Origin: Pandoraea sp.
GTDB taxonomy: Bacteria; Pseudomonadota; Gammaproteobacteria; Burkholderiales; Burkholderiaceae
Direction: 5' to 3'
Length of the DNA: 39,470 nucleotides
Assembly (NCBI GenBank): GCA_031291335.1
Contig: JARLJF010000207.1
Location: 1-39,470 of the forward strand
The translations under genes and the position numbers were made by a program. This document shows positions 23,332 to 31,246 of this stretch, one piece after another. How positions within the stretch are numbered: position 1 is the first letter of the stretch; each line of letters starts with the position of its first letter. A model generated the notes under the pieces. The model saw nothing but the letters and a program-made list of their open reading frames with translations, was not told the DNA's origin and did not search any database.

Positions 23332-25050
23332 ATGACGAACGACGCCACGCCCCAACCTCACGATCCCGCTCTGGACGCTGACCTCTCGCACGACGACAAC
23401 CCCTCGGACCCGTCGCGTCGCCGTCTGCTTCAGGGCCTGGCCGCCATCGGCGCCGCGGGCGCGGCGGGCGCCACCACGGCACTGACCGGCTGCGCCGCCG
23501 AAGGCGGTGCCGGTGCCCCGACGGAGGTGCCGGCAGGCGGCACGTTCGACGCGCAACTCAAGGCGAACATCAAGACGGTGGTCGTGATCTATCTCGAGAA
23601 CCGCAGCTTCAACAACCTGTTCGCCGACTTCCCCGGCGTGGAGAAGCCGCTCTCGAAGGTTGCCGCATCGGCCTACACGCAGCTCGACCGCGACGGCAAG
23701 ACGCCGATGTCGCTGCTGCCGCCGTTCTTCGACGGTCTTGTGCCGCGTGCGCAAACCATCGGCGGCAAGAAGTACCACATCGCCGAGAAGGACATCGCCC
23801 GTCAACCGAACGCGCCGTTCATGCTGAAAGACGCCGAGGGCAAGTTGCTGCCGGAGTCGGTCATCACGCGCGATCTGTGGCATTTGTTCTGGCAAAACCA
23901 GATGCAGATCAACAACGGCACCAACAACCAGTTCGCCGCATGGGCCGACTCGGGTGGCGTGGTAATGGGCTACTACGGCGAGACCGCCAAGACGCTCGAC
24001 ATGTACAAGATCGCGCAGCAGTACACCATGTGCGACAACTTCTTCATGGCGGCCTTCGGCGGCTCGTTCCTGAACCACCAGTTCCTGATCACGGGCCGTC
24101 CGCCCGTGTATCCGAACGCCGCACAAAGCCCCGCGAAGGACAAGATCGCCGTGCTGGCCGATGGGCCGCAGGGTGTGCGTCTGGCAGTGGCCGCCGACTC
24201 GCCCGCCTCGGCTGCCGACGGCAAGCCGAAGTTCGTGCGTGACGGCGCCATCACGCCCGACAACTTCGCGGTGAACACGATGATGCCGCCGTACCAGCCG
24301 TCGCCGATCAAGCCGGCGGCGTCGGGCGACAAGCGTCTGGCCGATGCGTCGAACCCCGCCACGCTGCCGCCGCAAACGTACGCCACCATCGGCGACCTGC
24401 TCTCGACGAAGGGCGTGTCGTGGGCCTGGTATGCGGGTGCCTGGCAGTCGGCGCTCGACCACAAGGGTGGCGCGGACAAGCCGAACTTCCAGTACCACCA
24501 TCAGCCGTTCAACTACTTCGCCCAGTTCGCGCCGGGCACGGCCGCACGCGAAGCGCACCTGCGCGATGGCGGTGAAGGCGACAGCCCGATCGCGAACAAA
24601 TTCATCGCCGACGCCATTGCCGGCAAGCTGCCGGCCGTCACGTTCTACAAGCCGCAAGGCAACCTGAATCAGCACGCGGGTTACTCGGATGTCGAGTCGG
24701 GCGATCAGCACGTGGCAAACGTGCTCGCGCACCTGATGAAGTCGCCGCAGTGGCAGAACATGATGGTCGTGATTACGTACGACGAGAACGGCGGCTGGTG
24801 GGATCACGTTGCCCCGCCGAAGGGCGATCGCTGGGGGCCGGGTTCGCGCATTCCGGCGCTGGTGGTCTCGCCGTTCGCCAAGCGCGGCAATGTCGATCAC
24901 ACGTTCTACGACACCACGTCGGTGCTGCGCTTCGTCACGCGTCTGTACGACCTGCCGACGCTCGAAGGCATTGCTTACCGCAACGCCGCCTTCGCCGCGC
25001 AGGGCGCCATGCCGCCGGGCGATCTCACGAAGACGCTGTCGTTCGCCTGA
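23332..25050 (+). CDS. acpA: Acid phosphatase / phospholipase C-type phosphoesterase, Tat lipoprotein
   Basis: 572 residues from ATG 23332 (AAGGA box upstream). Twin-Arg signal SRRRLLQG (29-35) followed by a hydrophobic stretch and lipobox ALTGC (Cys54), so probably a Tat-exported lipoprotein. The phosphoesterase family (PF04185) is shown by LENRSFNNLF (Ser92 is the likely nucleophile), GGSFLNHQFLITG and TYDENGGWWDHVAPP, which carries metal and substrate ligands. Related proteins are AcpA of Francisella and acid phosphatases and non-haemolytic phospholipases of Burkholderia. A strong terminator follows, so it is probably monocistronic. Substrate choice cannot be read. Confidence 0.9.
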   Translation: MTNDATPQPHDPALDADLSHDDNPSDPSRRRLLQGLAAIGAAGAAGATTALTGCAAEGGAGAPTEVPAGGTFDAQLKANIKTVVVIYLENRSFNNLFADFPGVEKPLSKVAASAYTQLDRDGKTPMSLLPPFFDGLVPRAQTIGGKKYHIAEKDIARQPNAPFMLKDAEGKLLPESVITRDLWHLFWQNQMQINNGTNNQFAAWADSGGVVMGYYGETAKTLDMYKIAQQYTMCDNFFMAAFGGSFLNHQFLITGRPPVYPNAAQSPAKDKIAVLADGPQGVRLAVAADSPASAADGKPKFVRDGAITPDNFAVNTMMPPYQPSPIKPAASGDKRLADASNPATLPPQTYATIGDLLSTKGVSWAWYAGAWQSALDHKGGADKPNFQYHHQPFNYFAQFAPGTAAREAHLRDGGEGDSPIANKFIADAIAGKLPAVTFYKPQGNLNQHAGYSDVESGDQHVANVLAHLMKSPQWQNMMVVITYDENGGWWDHVAPPKGDRWGPGSRIPALVVSPFAKRGNVDHTFYDTTSVLRFVTRLYDLPTLEGIAYRNAAFAAQGAMPPGDLTKTLSFA

Positions 25051-25123
25051 GCCTACCGTTCGCGGACATTGGCTTAGGTTCGCTCAGGTTCGCTCCGGTC
25101 GCACTACGCGCGCGGAAAAAGGA

Positions 25124-25150
25124 AAAGGGCACCTGCGGGTGCCCTTTCTT
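25124..25150 (+). terminator. Intrinsic terminator of the phosphatase gene
   Basis: Stem AAAGGGCACC/GGTGCCCTTT with a TGCG tetraloop, followed by CTT, giving TTTCTT, 74 bp after the stop. Confidence 0.9.
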
Positions 25151-25180
25151 CTTGCCTTCGCATGATGCGCGGCGGTGCCG

Positions 25181-25636
25181 TCACTCGTGCTCGTCGAGTT
25201 CGTCCGAGCGCAGCAGCAGTTTGTCTAGCAGACGCTCATACACGCGCATCTCGTCGTCCGTCAGCGCGTCGAACAATCGGTCGTAGTGGGCGCGCGCAGC
25301 ATCGATCACCACGCGCCAAACGCGCTCGCCCTCCGGCGTCAGCGTCACCTGGACGGCCCGGCCATCATGCTCGTCCGGCGCACGACGCACCAACCCGCGC
25401 GAGACCAGACCATCCGCGCCCCGGCTCGCCTGACTCTTGTCGAGATTCGCACGGCGCGCCAGTTCCGAGTTCGACAACGCGCCTGCGGTACCCACCGCGG
25501 CAAGCACGCGTGACTCGGCCAGACTCAATTGCGCCGCATCCGCATATGACTGCGCAATGCGCTTGTCGTGCTGCTTCATCAGGCGGTGCATCTTGTACGT
25601 CAGGAACTGGTCGAGCAATTTGTGGGCGGGCCGCAT
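25181..25636 (-). CDS. MarR-family transcriptional regulator
   Basis: 151 residues from ATG 25636. The frame is open to ATG 25696, but that would put the palindromic operator only just outside the gene; the first 20 residues of the long form are unlike the family, so 25636 is preferred. Winged helix-turn-helix: LSLAESRVLAAVG, then SNSELARRANLDKSQASRGADGLVSRGLVRR and the wing DEHDGRAVQVTLTPEG. It is divergent from an FAD aromatic hydroxylase whose promoter it probably represses; the ligand is probably a phenolic compound. Confidence 0.92.
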   Translation of the reverse strand: MRPAHKLLDQFLTYKMHRLMKQHDKRIAQSYADAAQLSLAESRVLAAVGTAGALSNSELARRANLDKSQASRGADGLVSRGLVRRAPDEHDGRAVQVTLTPEGERVWRVVIDAARAHYDRLFDALTDDEMRVYERLLDKLLLRSDELDEHE

Positions 25637-25673
25637 TTCAGTGTTTTCCCCTAGACGAAATGGGTCGATATTT

Positions 25674-25713
25674 GGTTGCGAACGCAACCTTAGCACACTA
25701 GAATTGTTGCGTT
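25674..25713. promoter_or_regulatory. MarR operator overlapping the hydroxylase promoter
   Basis: Palindrome GGTTGCG-AA-CGCAACC (25674-25689), plus a third half-site GTTGCGTT (25706-25713). A plus-strand promoter, TTGCGA (25676-25681), 17-base spacer, TAGAAT (25699-25704), is covered by these elements, so regulator binding would block RNA polymerase. Confidence 0.6.
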
Positions 25714-25842
25714 ATCAACTAAATAGTCGATGACGTTTTTCGTCATTCCCGCGATGTGCATCCGCGACGTCCGTTGTGCTTCGACGACACGAGACCCGCT
25801 GCGCACACGCCGAGCGGCTTATCAGGTATTGGGTGCCACATC

Positions 25843-27537
25843 ATGCATCGACCAGAGACCACCCCGCGCGCGTCGCTTTATCACGCGTATCGCGTTCATC
25901 CGCACTTCGCGCCCCAGGGCTACACGCCTGACGTGCCTGTCACCGTCGTCGGCGGCGGTCCCATCGGCATGGTCACGGCGTTAGCGCTGGCGCGCCACGG
26001 TGTTCGCTGCGTCGTGTTGCAGGCCGAGCAGCAGGTCTCGGAAGGCAGCCGTGCCATCGTCTTCACGCGCCGCTCGCAGGAGATCCTGCAAGCCGTGGGC
26101 GTGTCCGACGCGGTCGTCGCCAAGGGCCTGCCCTGGACCAGCGGGAATTCGTACTACCGCGGCCAGCGCGTGTTCCGCATGGAATCGCCGGTGGACGAGG
26201 ACGACCGCTTCGCGCCGCTCATCAACCTGCAACAGAACGTGCTCGAGAGCTATCTGGTGGACGCCATCGAGCGTCAGCCGCTCATCGAGATGCGCTGGGG
26301 CAACAAGCTCATCGGCCTCACACAGGAGACGGACGGCGTTGCCCTGCAAGTCGACACGCCCGACGGTGAGTACACGCAGCGCACCGGCTGGCTCGTCGCT
26401 GCCGATGGGGCGCGCTCGACGGTGCGCACCGCGCTGGGCCTGCGCTTCGAAGGTGCGAGCTATGAGGGTCGTTTCGTCATTGCCGACATTCGCATCGATC
26501 TCGATCTGCCGACCGAGCGTCTCGCGTACTTCGCCCCCGACTGGAACCCGGGCAATACCGTGCTGATGCACCGCGAGCCGGATGGTATCTGGCGCGTGGA
26601 CTATCAGTTGCCTGCATCGGAGACTTCCGAACATGCGCTGCAACCCGAGACGATTCGCGAGCGCATCAACGCACAACTCGACATGATGGGTCTGGGCGGA
26701 AAACCGTGGGAACTCGATTGGTGCTCGGTGTATTCGGCTCGCGCACTCACGTTGCCCGACTACGTGCAAGGTCACGTGCTTTTCGCGGGAGACGCGGCGC
26801 ATCTGCTGCCGATCTTCGGGGTGCGCGGCGCCAACACCGGCTTTCAGGACGCCATCGATCTGTCGTGGAAACTCGCGGCGGTGGTGAAAGGGGCGGCGCC
26901 CGAGCCTCTGCTGGCGTCGTACACGCACGACCGTGTGGGCGCTGCACGCGAGATCATTGCAGAGGCCGGCAAGAGTACGCGCTTCATGACGCCGCCGTCG
27001 CATGGCTTCCGCGTGTTGCGCGACGCCGTACTGGACCTCTCGCTCGATCACGAATTCGTGCGGCCGCTGTTCCACTGGCGCACGTCGCGGGCACATGACT
27101 ATCGCGACTCGCCGCTGAACTGTCCCAACGACGACAACGCGAAGATTGCCGCTGGCCCAAGCGTCGGCGCACCGGCCCCGAACGTCAAGCTGGGCGAGAA
27201 CGACTATCTCTACGATCGCCTTGGCGTCGCCTTCCATCTGGTGATGTTTGGCGATGCCCCGCTCGACGACGCCTTGCGTCAGGAAATCGCGACGTGGCGC
27301 GAGCGTGGCGTGCCGGTGAAGGTCATCGCATTTGCACAATCACCGCTCACGCAGAACACGGTTGCGGGCGCGGACATCACGCTGCTCGATCCGACCGGCC
27401 GCGCCGCAACGAAGTACGGTGCTGACGACGGCACGGCGTATCTCGTGCGTCCCGATCATCACATCTGCGCACGTTGGCGGCAGCTCAATGCAACGCGTCT
27501 TGGCAGCGCCCTCGCGCAGGCAACGGCCCGCGCGTGA
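25843..27537 (+). CDS. FAD-dependent aromatic hydroxylase (PheA/TfdB-MhpA type)
   Basis: 564 residues from ATG 25843. Dinucleotide fold VVGGGPIGMVTALALARHG (GxGxxG at 37-42), a DG-type segment in the middle (LVAADGARSTVR), and the second FAD motif GDAAHLLPIFGVRGANTGFQDA. A thioredoxin-like C-terminal domain (residues ~445-564) is typical of phenol and 3-hydroxyphenylpropionate hydroxylases of group A. Reaction: NAD(P)H/O2-dependent ring hydroxylation; the substrate is not identifiable. It is divergent from MarR and followed by a DUF2783 gene. Confidence 0.92.
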   Translation: MHRPETTPRASLYHAYRVHPHFAPQGYTPDVPVTVVGGGPIGMVTALALARHGVRCVVLQAEQQVSEGSRAIVFTRRSQEILQAVGVSDAVVAKGLPWTSGNSYYRGQRVFRMESPVDEDDRFAPLINLQQNVLESYLVDAIERQPLIEMRWGNKLIGLTQETDGVALQVDTPDGEYTQRTGWLVAADGARSTVRTALGLRFEGASYEGRFVIADIRIDLDLPTERLAYFAPDWNPGNTVLMHREPDGIWRVDYQLPASETSEHALQPETIRERINAQLDMMGLGGKPWELDWCSVYSARALTLPDYVQGHVLFAGDAAHLLPIFGVRGANTGFQDAIDLSWKLAAVVKGAAPEPLLASYTHDRVGAAREIIAEAGKSTRFMTPPSHGFRVLRDAVLDLSLDHEFVRPLFHWRTSRAHDYRDSPLNCPNDDNAKIAAGPSVGAPAPNVKLGENDYLYDRLGVAFHLVMFGDAPLDDALRQEIATWRERGVPVKVIAFAQSPLTQNTVAGADITLLDPTGRAATKYGADDGTAYLVRPDHHICARWRQLNATRLGSALAQATARA

Positions 27538-27565
27538 TTCGTCACGTCATTCAAGGAATCTCACC

Positions 27566-27766
27566 ATGACCGCCCCGCAAACCGCCATCGCCGGACTCGA
27601 GGAAATTTACGACACCCTCGCCCTGGCCATCGACGCCGCGCCGGAAGACAAGCGCGAGTTGCTGCTCGCCAAGGTCGCGCTGCTGCTGGCCCACGAGATT
27701 CGGAATCCGCAGCGAGTGATCGACCTCATTCATCAAGCAGTCGGCAGCGCGCATCAAGCGGCCTGA
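27566..27766 (+). CDS. DUF2783 family small protein
   Basis: 66 residues, start at ATG 27566 with AAGGAA upstream. All-helical: LEEIYDTLALAIDAAP, then KRELLLAKVALLLAHEI and PQRVIDLIHQAVG. The family occurs next to FAD aromatic hydroxylases, as here (28 bp downstream), and is presumably an accessory or regulatory partner. No catalytic residues are evident. Confidence 0.85.
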   Translation: MTAPQTAIAGLEEIYDTLALAIDAAPEDKRELLLAKVALLLAHEIRNPQRVIDLIHQAVGSAHQAA

Positions 27767-27827
27767 CGCTTCGTCCGTCAGTTCCGGGCCATAATGCGGA
27801 ACGTCTTCGCGATCAAGGAACCCCGCC

Positions 27828-28616
27828 ATGCCCGTAACCACCCCCGTGACCGCTCAGGGCCCCACGCTCGTTGTTCTCATCGATGCGGATAACGCCGCGC
27901 CCGCTATCGTCGAAGGCCTGCTCACTGAAGTGGCCAAGTACGGCGTGGCGAGCGTGAAGCGGATCTACGGCGACTGGACGAAGCCGAATCTCGACGGCTG
28001 GAAGAAGTGCCTGCTCGAATACTCGATCCAGCCGATCCAGCAATTCCGCTACACCGTCGGCAAGAACGCCACCGATAGCGCGATGATCATCGACGCGATG
28101 GACCTGCTCTACACGGGCCGATTCGATGGCTTCTGTCTGGTCTCCAGCGACAGCGATTTCACGCGCCTCGCTTCGCGTATTCGCGAGCAGGGGCTGATCG
28201 TGTACGGCTTCGGAGAACGCAAGACACCGCAACCCTTCGTCACCGCCTGCGACAAATTCATCTACACGGAATTGCTGCGCCAGGACGATGAACCCGACGA
28301 TGATGAAGCGCCCGCGCCGCGCAAGCGTCGCAGTGCGTCGGAACTCAAGCGCGACACGCGCCTCGTGCGGCTGTTGCGCAATGCCGTGACCGGCGTCTCG
28401 GATGAAGACGGCTGGGCCAGCCTGGGCCCCATCGGCAGTCACATCGCCAAGCAGGCGCCTGACTTCGACGCGCGCAATTACGGCTTCGGCAAACTGAGCG
28501 ACCTCGTGACAACCATCGGCCTGTTCGACGTCGAGCAGCGTGCGGGCAGTGGTGGCAATAAAGGCCTTTGGGTGCGGATCAAGCCGAGGCGTGGTACAGC
28601 CAAGCGCGGCGAATGA
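27828..28616 (+). CDS. NYN-domain nuclease with OST-HTH/LOTUS RNA-binding domain
   Basis: 262 residues. The N-terminal PIN-like NYN domain (about 12-150) shows the acidic residues of the metal centre: VVLIDADNAAP, NATDSAMIIDAMDLL, and LVSSDSDFTRLASRIREQG. An acidic linker with PRKRRSASELK follows, then a C-terminal OST-HTH/LOTUS-like winged helix (about 178-255, LVRLLRNAVTGVSDEDGWASLGPIGSHI to GLWVRIK) that in other proteins binds RNA. Probable RNA-processing or RNA-turnover role in the cytoplasm; the target is unknown. It precedes a tRNA gene with its own promoter. Confidence 0.92.
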   Translation: MPVTTPVTAQGPTLVVLIDADNAAPAIVEGLLTEVAKYGVASVKRIYGDWTKPNLDGWKKCLLEYSIQPIQQFRYTVGKNATDSAMIIDAMDLLYTGRFDGFCLVSSDSDFTRLASRIREQGLIVYGFGERKTPQPFVTACDKFIYTELLRQDDEPDDDEAPAPRKRRSASELKRDTRLVRLLRNAVTGVSDEDGWASLGPIGSHIAKQAPDFDARNYGFGKLSDLVTTIGLFDVEQRAGSGGNKGLWVRIKPRRGTAKRGE

Positions 28617-28656
28617 GCGCGCCGGAAACTTTTTTCGGATATTTCGCGCGAAAGGC

Positions 28657-28685
28657 TTGCCAGCTTCAAAAATTGACCCTATACT
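28657..28685 (+). promoter_or_regulatory. Promoter of tRNA-Val
   Basis: TTGCCA (28657-28662), a 17-base spacer, then TATACT (28680-28685), starting 13 bp before the mature tRNA. Confidence 0.75.
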
Positions 28686-28697
28686 CGCGGTCTTTCT

Positions 28698-28774
28698 AGG
28701 CTCGTAGCTCAGCTGGTTAGAGCACCACCTTGACATGGTGGGGGTCGTTGGTTCGAGTCCAATCGAGCCTACCA
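28698..28774 (+). tRNA. tRNA-Val (anticodon GAC)
   Basis: 77 bases including encoded CCA. Acceptor stem AGGCTCG/CGAGCCT, D arm with AGCTCAGCTGGTTAGAGC, anticodon loop TTGACAT (GAC at 28732-28734), T arm GGTTCGAGTCC, discriminator A. Confidence 0.97.
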
Positions 28775-28787
28775 ACGAATAAAGCAC

Positions 28788-28826
28788 AAGGCGTTGCGCG
28801 TTTTCGCGTGACGCCTTTTGTTTTTT
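28788..28826 (+). terminator. Intrinsic terminator of tRNA-Val
   Basis: 13-base stem (two mismatched or G-U positions), TTTT loop, then TTTTGTTTTTT. Confidence 0.9.
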
Positions 28827-29096
28827 CAGCGACCGATTTCTCCCATCGATTTGTCTGGCCCGCGAGCCCGGCAAAGCCCGTCTACCGGCGTTACAAAACG
28901 ACACATCCCAGACAAACTCGTAGCACCTGCTACGTGGCCTCGTCGCTACACTGGCTTCAACGGTTCGACGACAGGCATCTCTGCTCAGCTGCATCACCCG
29001 CCTTCGCGAATCGATCCGACTTACCGGCAACATTGCCTACGCGCACGCAGCCTCCTCGCCTTTTGCATCGACCTGCGAGCGCCCCTGGAGATCATC
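28827..29096. other. Leader region of the small exported protein
   Basis: 270 bp after the tRNA terminator. Nothing recognisable apart from a CTGGAG ribosome site just before 29097. Frames reading through it are not supported. Confidence 0.5.
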
Positions 29097-29384
29097 ATGA
29101 AACGCCTGCTTGTCATTGCTGCTCTCGGCGCTGCCGCCGCTGTCGCATCGACCGCCGCGTCGGCCCGCGTAGACGTTGGCGTGTATCTCGGCGTGCCCGC
29201 GCCGGTCGTTGTGGCCCCGCCAGTCTACGTCGCACCGCAGCCGGTCTACGTGCAACCGCGTCCGGTGTACGTTGCGCCGCAGCCGGTTGTCTACTACGGC
29301 CGCGATCGCTGGCACGATTGGCACGATCGTCGTTGGGACGACCGTCGCGATCGCGGTTGGCACCGTGGCTGGGGCCGCGACTGA
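29097..29384 (+). CDS. Small exported Pro-Val-Tyr repeat protein
   Basis: 95 residues from ATG 29097 (TGGAG 7 bases before). Signal peptide ending TAASA. The mature part has four approximate repeats of PxPVYV (PPVYVAPQ, PVYVQPR, PVYVAPQ, PVVYYG), then a Trp/His/Asp/Arg-rich tail (RDRWHDWHDRRWDDRRD, WHRGWGRD). This layout matches small YXWGXW/PVY-type periplasmic or envelope proteins in Burkholderiales, of unknown function. A terminator follows at 29408. Confidence 0.8.
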   Translation: MKRLLVIAALGAAAAVASTAASARVDVGVYLGVPAPVVVAPPVYVAPQPVYVQPRPVYVAPQPVVYYGRDRWHDWHDRRWDDRRDRGWHRGWGRD

Positions 29385-29407
29385 TCTCACGCATCAAGAA
29401 CGAAGCG

Positions 29408-29436
29408 GCCCGCCGGTTGGCGTCGGCGGGCTTTTT
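29408..29436 (+). terminator. Intrinsic terminator
   Basis: GCCCGCCG/CGGCGGGC stem, 8-base loop, followed by TTTTT. Confidence 0.9.
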
Positions 29437-29510
29437 AAGCGGGAAGCGGCTCTGTCGCTTTCCGCGTTCTTTTATCTGACGTCTACACCTTCACCATCGC
29501 ACGCACCGGC

Positions 29511-30404
29511 TCACACCATCGGCACGTCGCGCAACTCCCGCTTCATCCATTCCACGAACGCGCGCGTACGCGACGGCAAAAGCCGCGCATGCGGATACAC
29601 GATGTTGACCGGACGTGCCGGCCCTTCGTAGTCCTTGAGTACGCGCACGAGTCGTCCGTCGGCCAACGGCGCCGCCACCTGATACGAGAGGAAGCAGCCG
29701 TAGCCCATCCCGCCGATACACGCCTCGACGGCCGCGATGCCGTGACTGATTTCGAGATTGCCGTCGACCGGAACAACGAACTCGCGCCCGCCCTCCCAGA
29801 ACCGCCACTGTCCATATCCACCGCCATGCGAGCGGATGCAGTTCTTGCCGGCCAGTTCGCGCGGATGCGCGACCTCCCCCTGCTCGGCCAGACACTCGGG
29901 ACTGGCCACGACCACACGACGAATCGCACCAACGCCTTGCGCGACAAGCGTCGAGTCTTCCAGCGGCGAGATGCGAATGCCGACGTCGATCCCCTCCTCC
30001 CAGAGATTCACCACGCGATCGTTGAGCAACAACCGGCACTTGACGGCCGGATAGGCGCGCAGAAAGCGATATAGCGCAGGCGCAACGTGCAGTTGCCCGA
30101 AGAGTATCGGCGCCGTAACGACCAGCGTGCCGCTTGGCGCTTCGTGTCGCGCGCTCAACCGCGCTTCCGCCTCGTGCAACTCGCTGAGAATCTGACGGCA
30201 CGTGTCGAGATACGTCCGCCCCTCTTCGGTCAGCGCGATGCGACGCGTGGTGCGATTGAGCAGCCGGACGTCGAGCGAGGTTTCGAGCGCCGCCAGGGTG
30301 CGCACCACCGCCGGGAGGGAGGAGTCGAGTGCGCGCGCCGCCGCGCTCAGGCTGCCCTGATCCACGATGGCGACGAACGTCTGCATGGCACGAAGTTTAT
30401 CCAT
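29511..30404 (-). CDS. LysR-family transcriptional regulator
   Basis: 297 residues from ATG 30404; starts at 30416 and 30440 are also open, but MDKLRAMQTFVAIVDQGSLSA is the family-type N-terminus. HTH with AAARALDSSLPAVVRTLAALE, then LNRTTRRIALTEEGRTYL, linker helix and a periplasmic-binding-like effector domain. Divergent from a GST gene; a perfect dyad lies 13 bp upstream of its start. Inducer unknown. Confidence 0.93.
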   Translation of the reverse strand: MDKLRAMQTFVAIVDQGSLSAAARALDSSLPAVVRTLAALETSLDVRLLNRTTRRIALTEEGRTYLDTCRQILSELHEAEARLSARHEAPSGTLVVTAPILFGQLHVAPALYRFLRAYPAVKCRLLLNDRVVNLWEEGIDVGIRISPLEDSTLVAQGVGAIRRVVVASPECLAEQGEVAHPRELAGKNCIRSHGGGYGQWRFWEGGREFVVPVDGNLEISHGIAAVEACIGGMGYGCFLSYQVAAPLADGRLVRVLKDYEGPARPVNIVYPHARLLPSRTRAFVEWMKRELRDVPMV

Positions 30405-30416
30405 GCAGCGCAACAT

Positions 30417-30435
30417 TACTCCGATTTTCGGAGTA
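30417..30435. promoter_or_regulatory. Dyad TACTCCGA-TTT-TCGGAGTA, candidate LysR operator
   Basis: Perfect 8-base arms, 3-base centre, directly upstream of the LysR start in the LysR-GST intergenic region (30405-30549). It includes a T-N11-A core as expected for this regulator family. Confidence 0.6.
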
Positions 30436-30549
30436 GTCAAATCAACTTCCAGATATTTATCCGGAAATCGGCGAGATGGAGAATGCTGTCATCGGGTGAC
30501 GGCACCGACATCGGGACCGGCACCGGCCCGCCATTACCGGAGATATTCC

Positions 30550-31230
30550 ATGCCGCACCTCGCCGAAGCTCACACGCAACACGCCGCCCGTCCTGCCCGC
30601 CCAATTCGCTTCTATCGGCACGCGCTGTCGGGACACTGTCATCGCGTCGAACTGATGCTGCATCTGCTGGATCTGCCCTTCGAGATCATCGACATCGACC
30701 TCGTGGCGGGAGAGCACAAGCAGCCGGCGTTTCTCGCCATCAACCTGTTCGGTCAGGTACCGGCCATCGACGACGATGGCGTGGTGATTGCCGACTCGAA
30801 TGCGATCCTTACCTATCTCGCCACACGCTACAACACCACGGGTGCATGGCTGCCGCGCGATGCCGTCACCGCCGCGAAGGTGCAGCGCTGGCTGTCGGTG
30901 GCCGCAGGCGATCTGGCCTTCGGGCCAGCCGCCGCGCGCGTGGTGGTGGTGTTCAAGCGCCCCCTCGACGCCACCGCGATGATCGAGCGCGCCACGACAC
31001 TGCTCTCGCGCACCGAGACGTATCTGGGCGCGCCACAAGCCACGGCATTCCTCGCGGGCGACACCCCTACGATCGCCGACATCGCCTGCTATGCGTATCT
31101 CGCGCACGCCCCGGAGGGCAACGTTTCACTCGAACCCTATCCCGCCGTACGTGCATGGCTGGCCCGTGTAGCCGCACTGCCGCGCTTCGTGCCGATGGCG
31201 TCAACCGCATGCGGCCTGAACGCCGCCTGA
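30550..31230 (+). CDS. Glutathione S-transferase
   Basis: 226 residues from ATG 30550. The N-terminal thioredoxin-like domain (about 18-95) is seen in IRFYRHALSGHCHRVELML, INLFGQVPAIDDDGVVIADSNAILTYL, with VPAI carrying the cis-Pro and DSNAI the glutathione-contact Ser. The C-terminal helical domain carries AGDTPTIADIACYAYLAHAPEG, the N-capping box. The active-site residue is probably Ser25 (ALSGHC) by position. Divergent from LysR and 16 bp before a PNPOx-like gene, its operon partner. Confidence 0.93.
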   Translation: MPHLAEAHTQHAARPARPIRFYRHALSGHCHRVELMLHLLDLPFEIIDIDLVAGEHKQPAFLAINLFGQVPAIDDDGVVIADSNAILTYLATRYNTTGAWLPRDAVTAAKVQRWLSVAAGDLAFGPAAARVVVVFKRPLDATAMIERATTLLSRTETYLGAPQATAFLAGDTPTIADIACYAYLAHAPEGNVSLEPYPAVRAWLARVAALPRFVPMASTACGLNAA

Positions 31231-31246
31231 ACCTCGGGAGGACGCC

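Noticed and set aside
23161..24900. 579-codon minus-strand frame opposite the phosphatase
   Set aside because: Arg/Val/His-rich shadow composition, no start signal.
25637..25696. Longer MarR start at 25696
   Set aside because: Extra residues are unlike the family, and the frame would run to within 7 bases of the -10 element and dyads of the divergent promoter.
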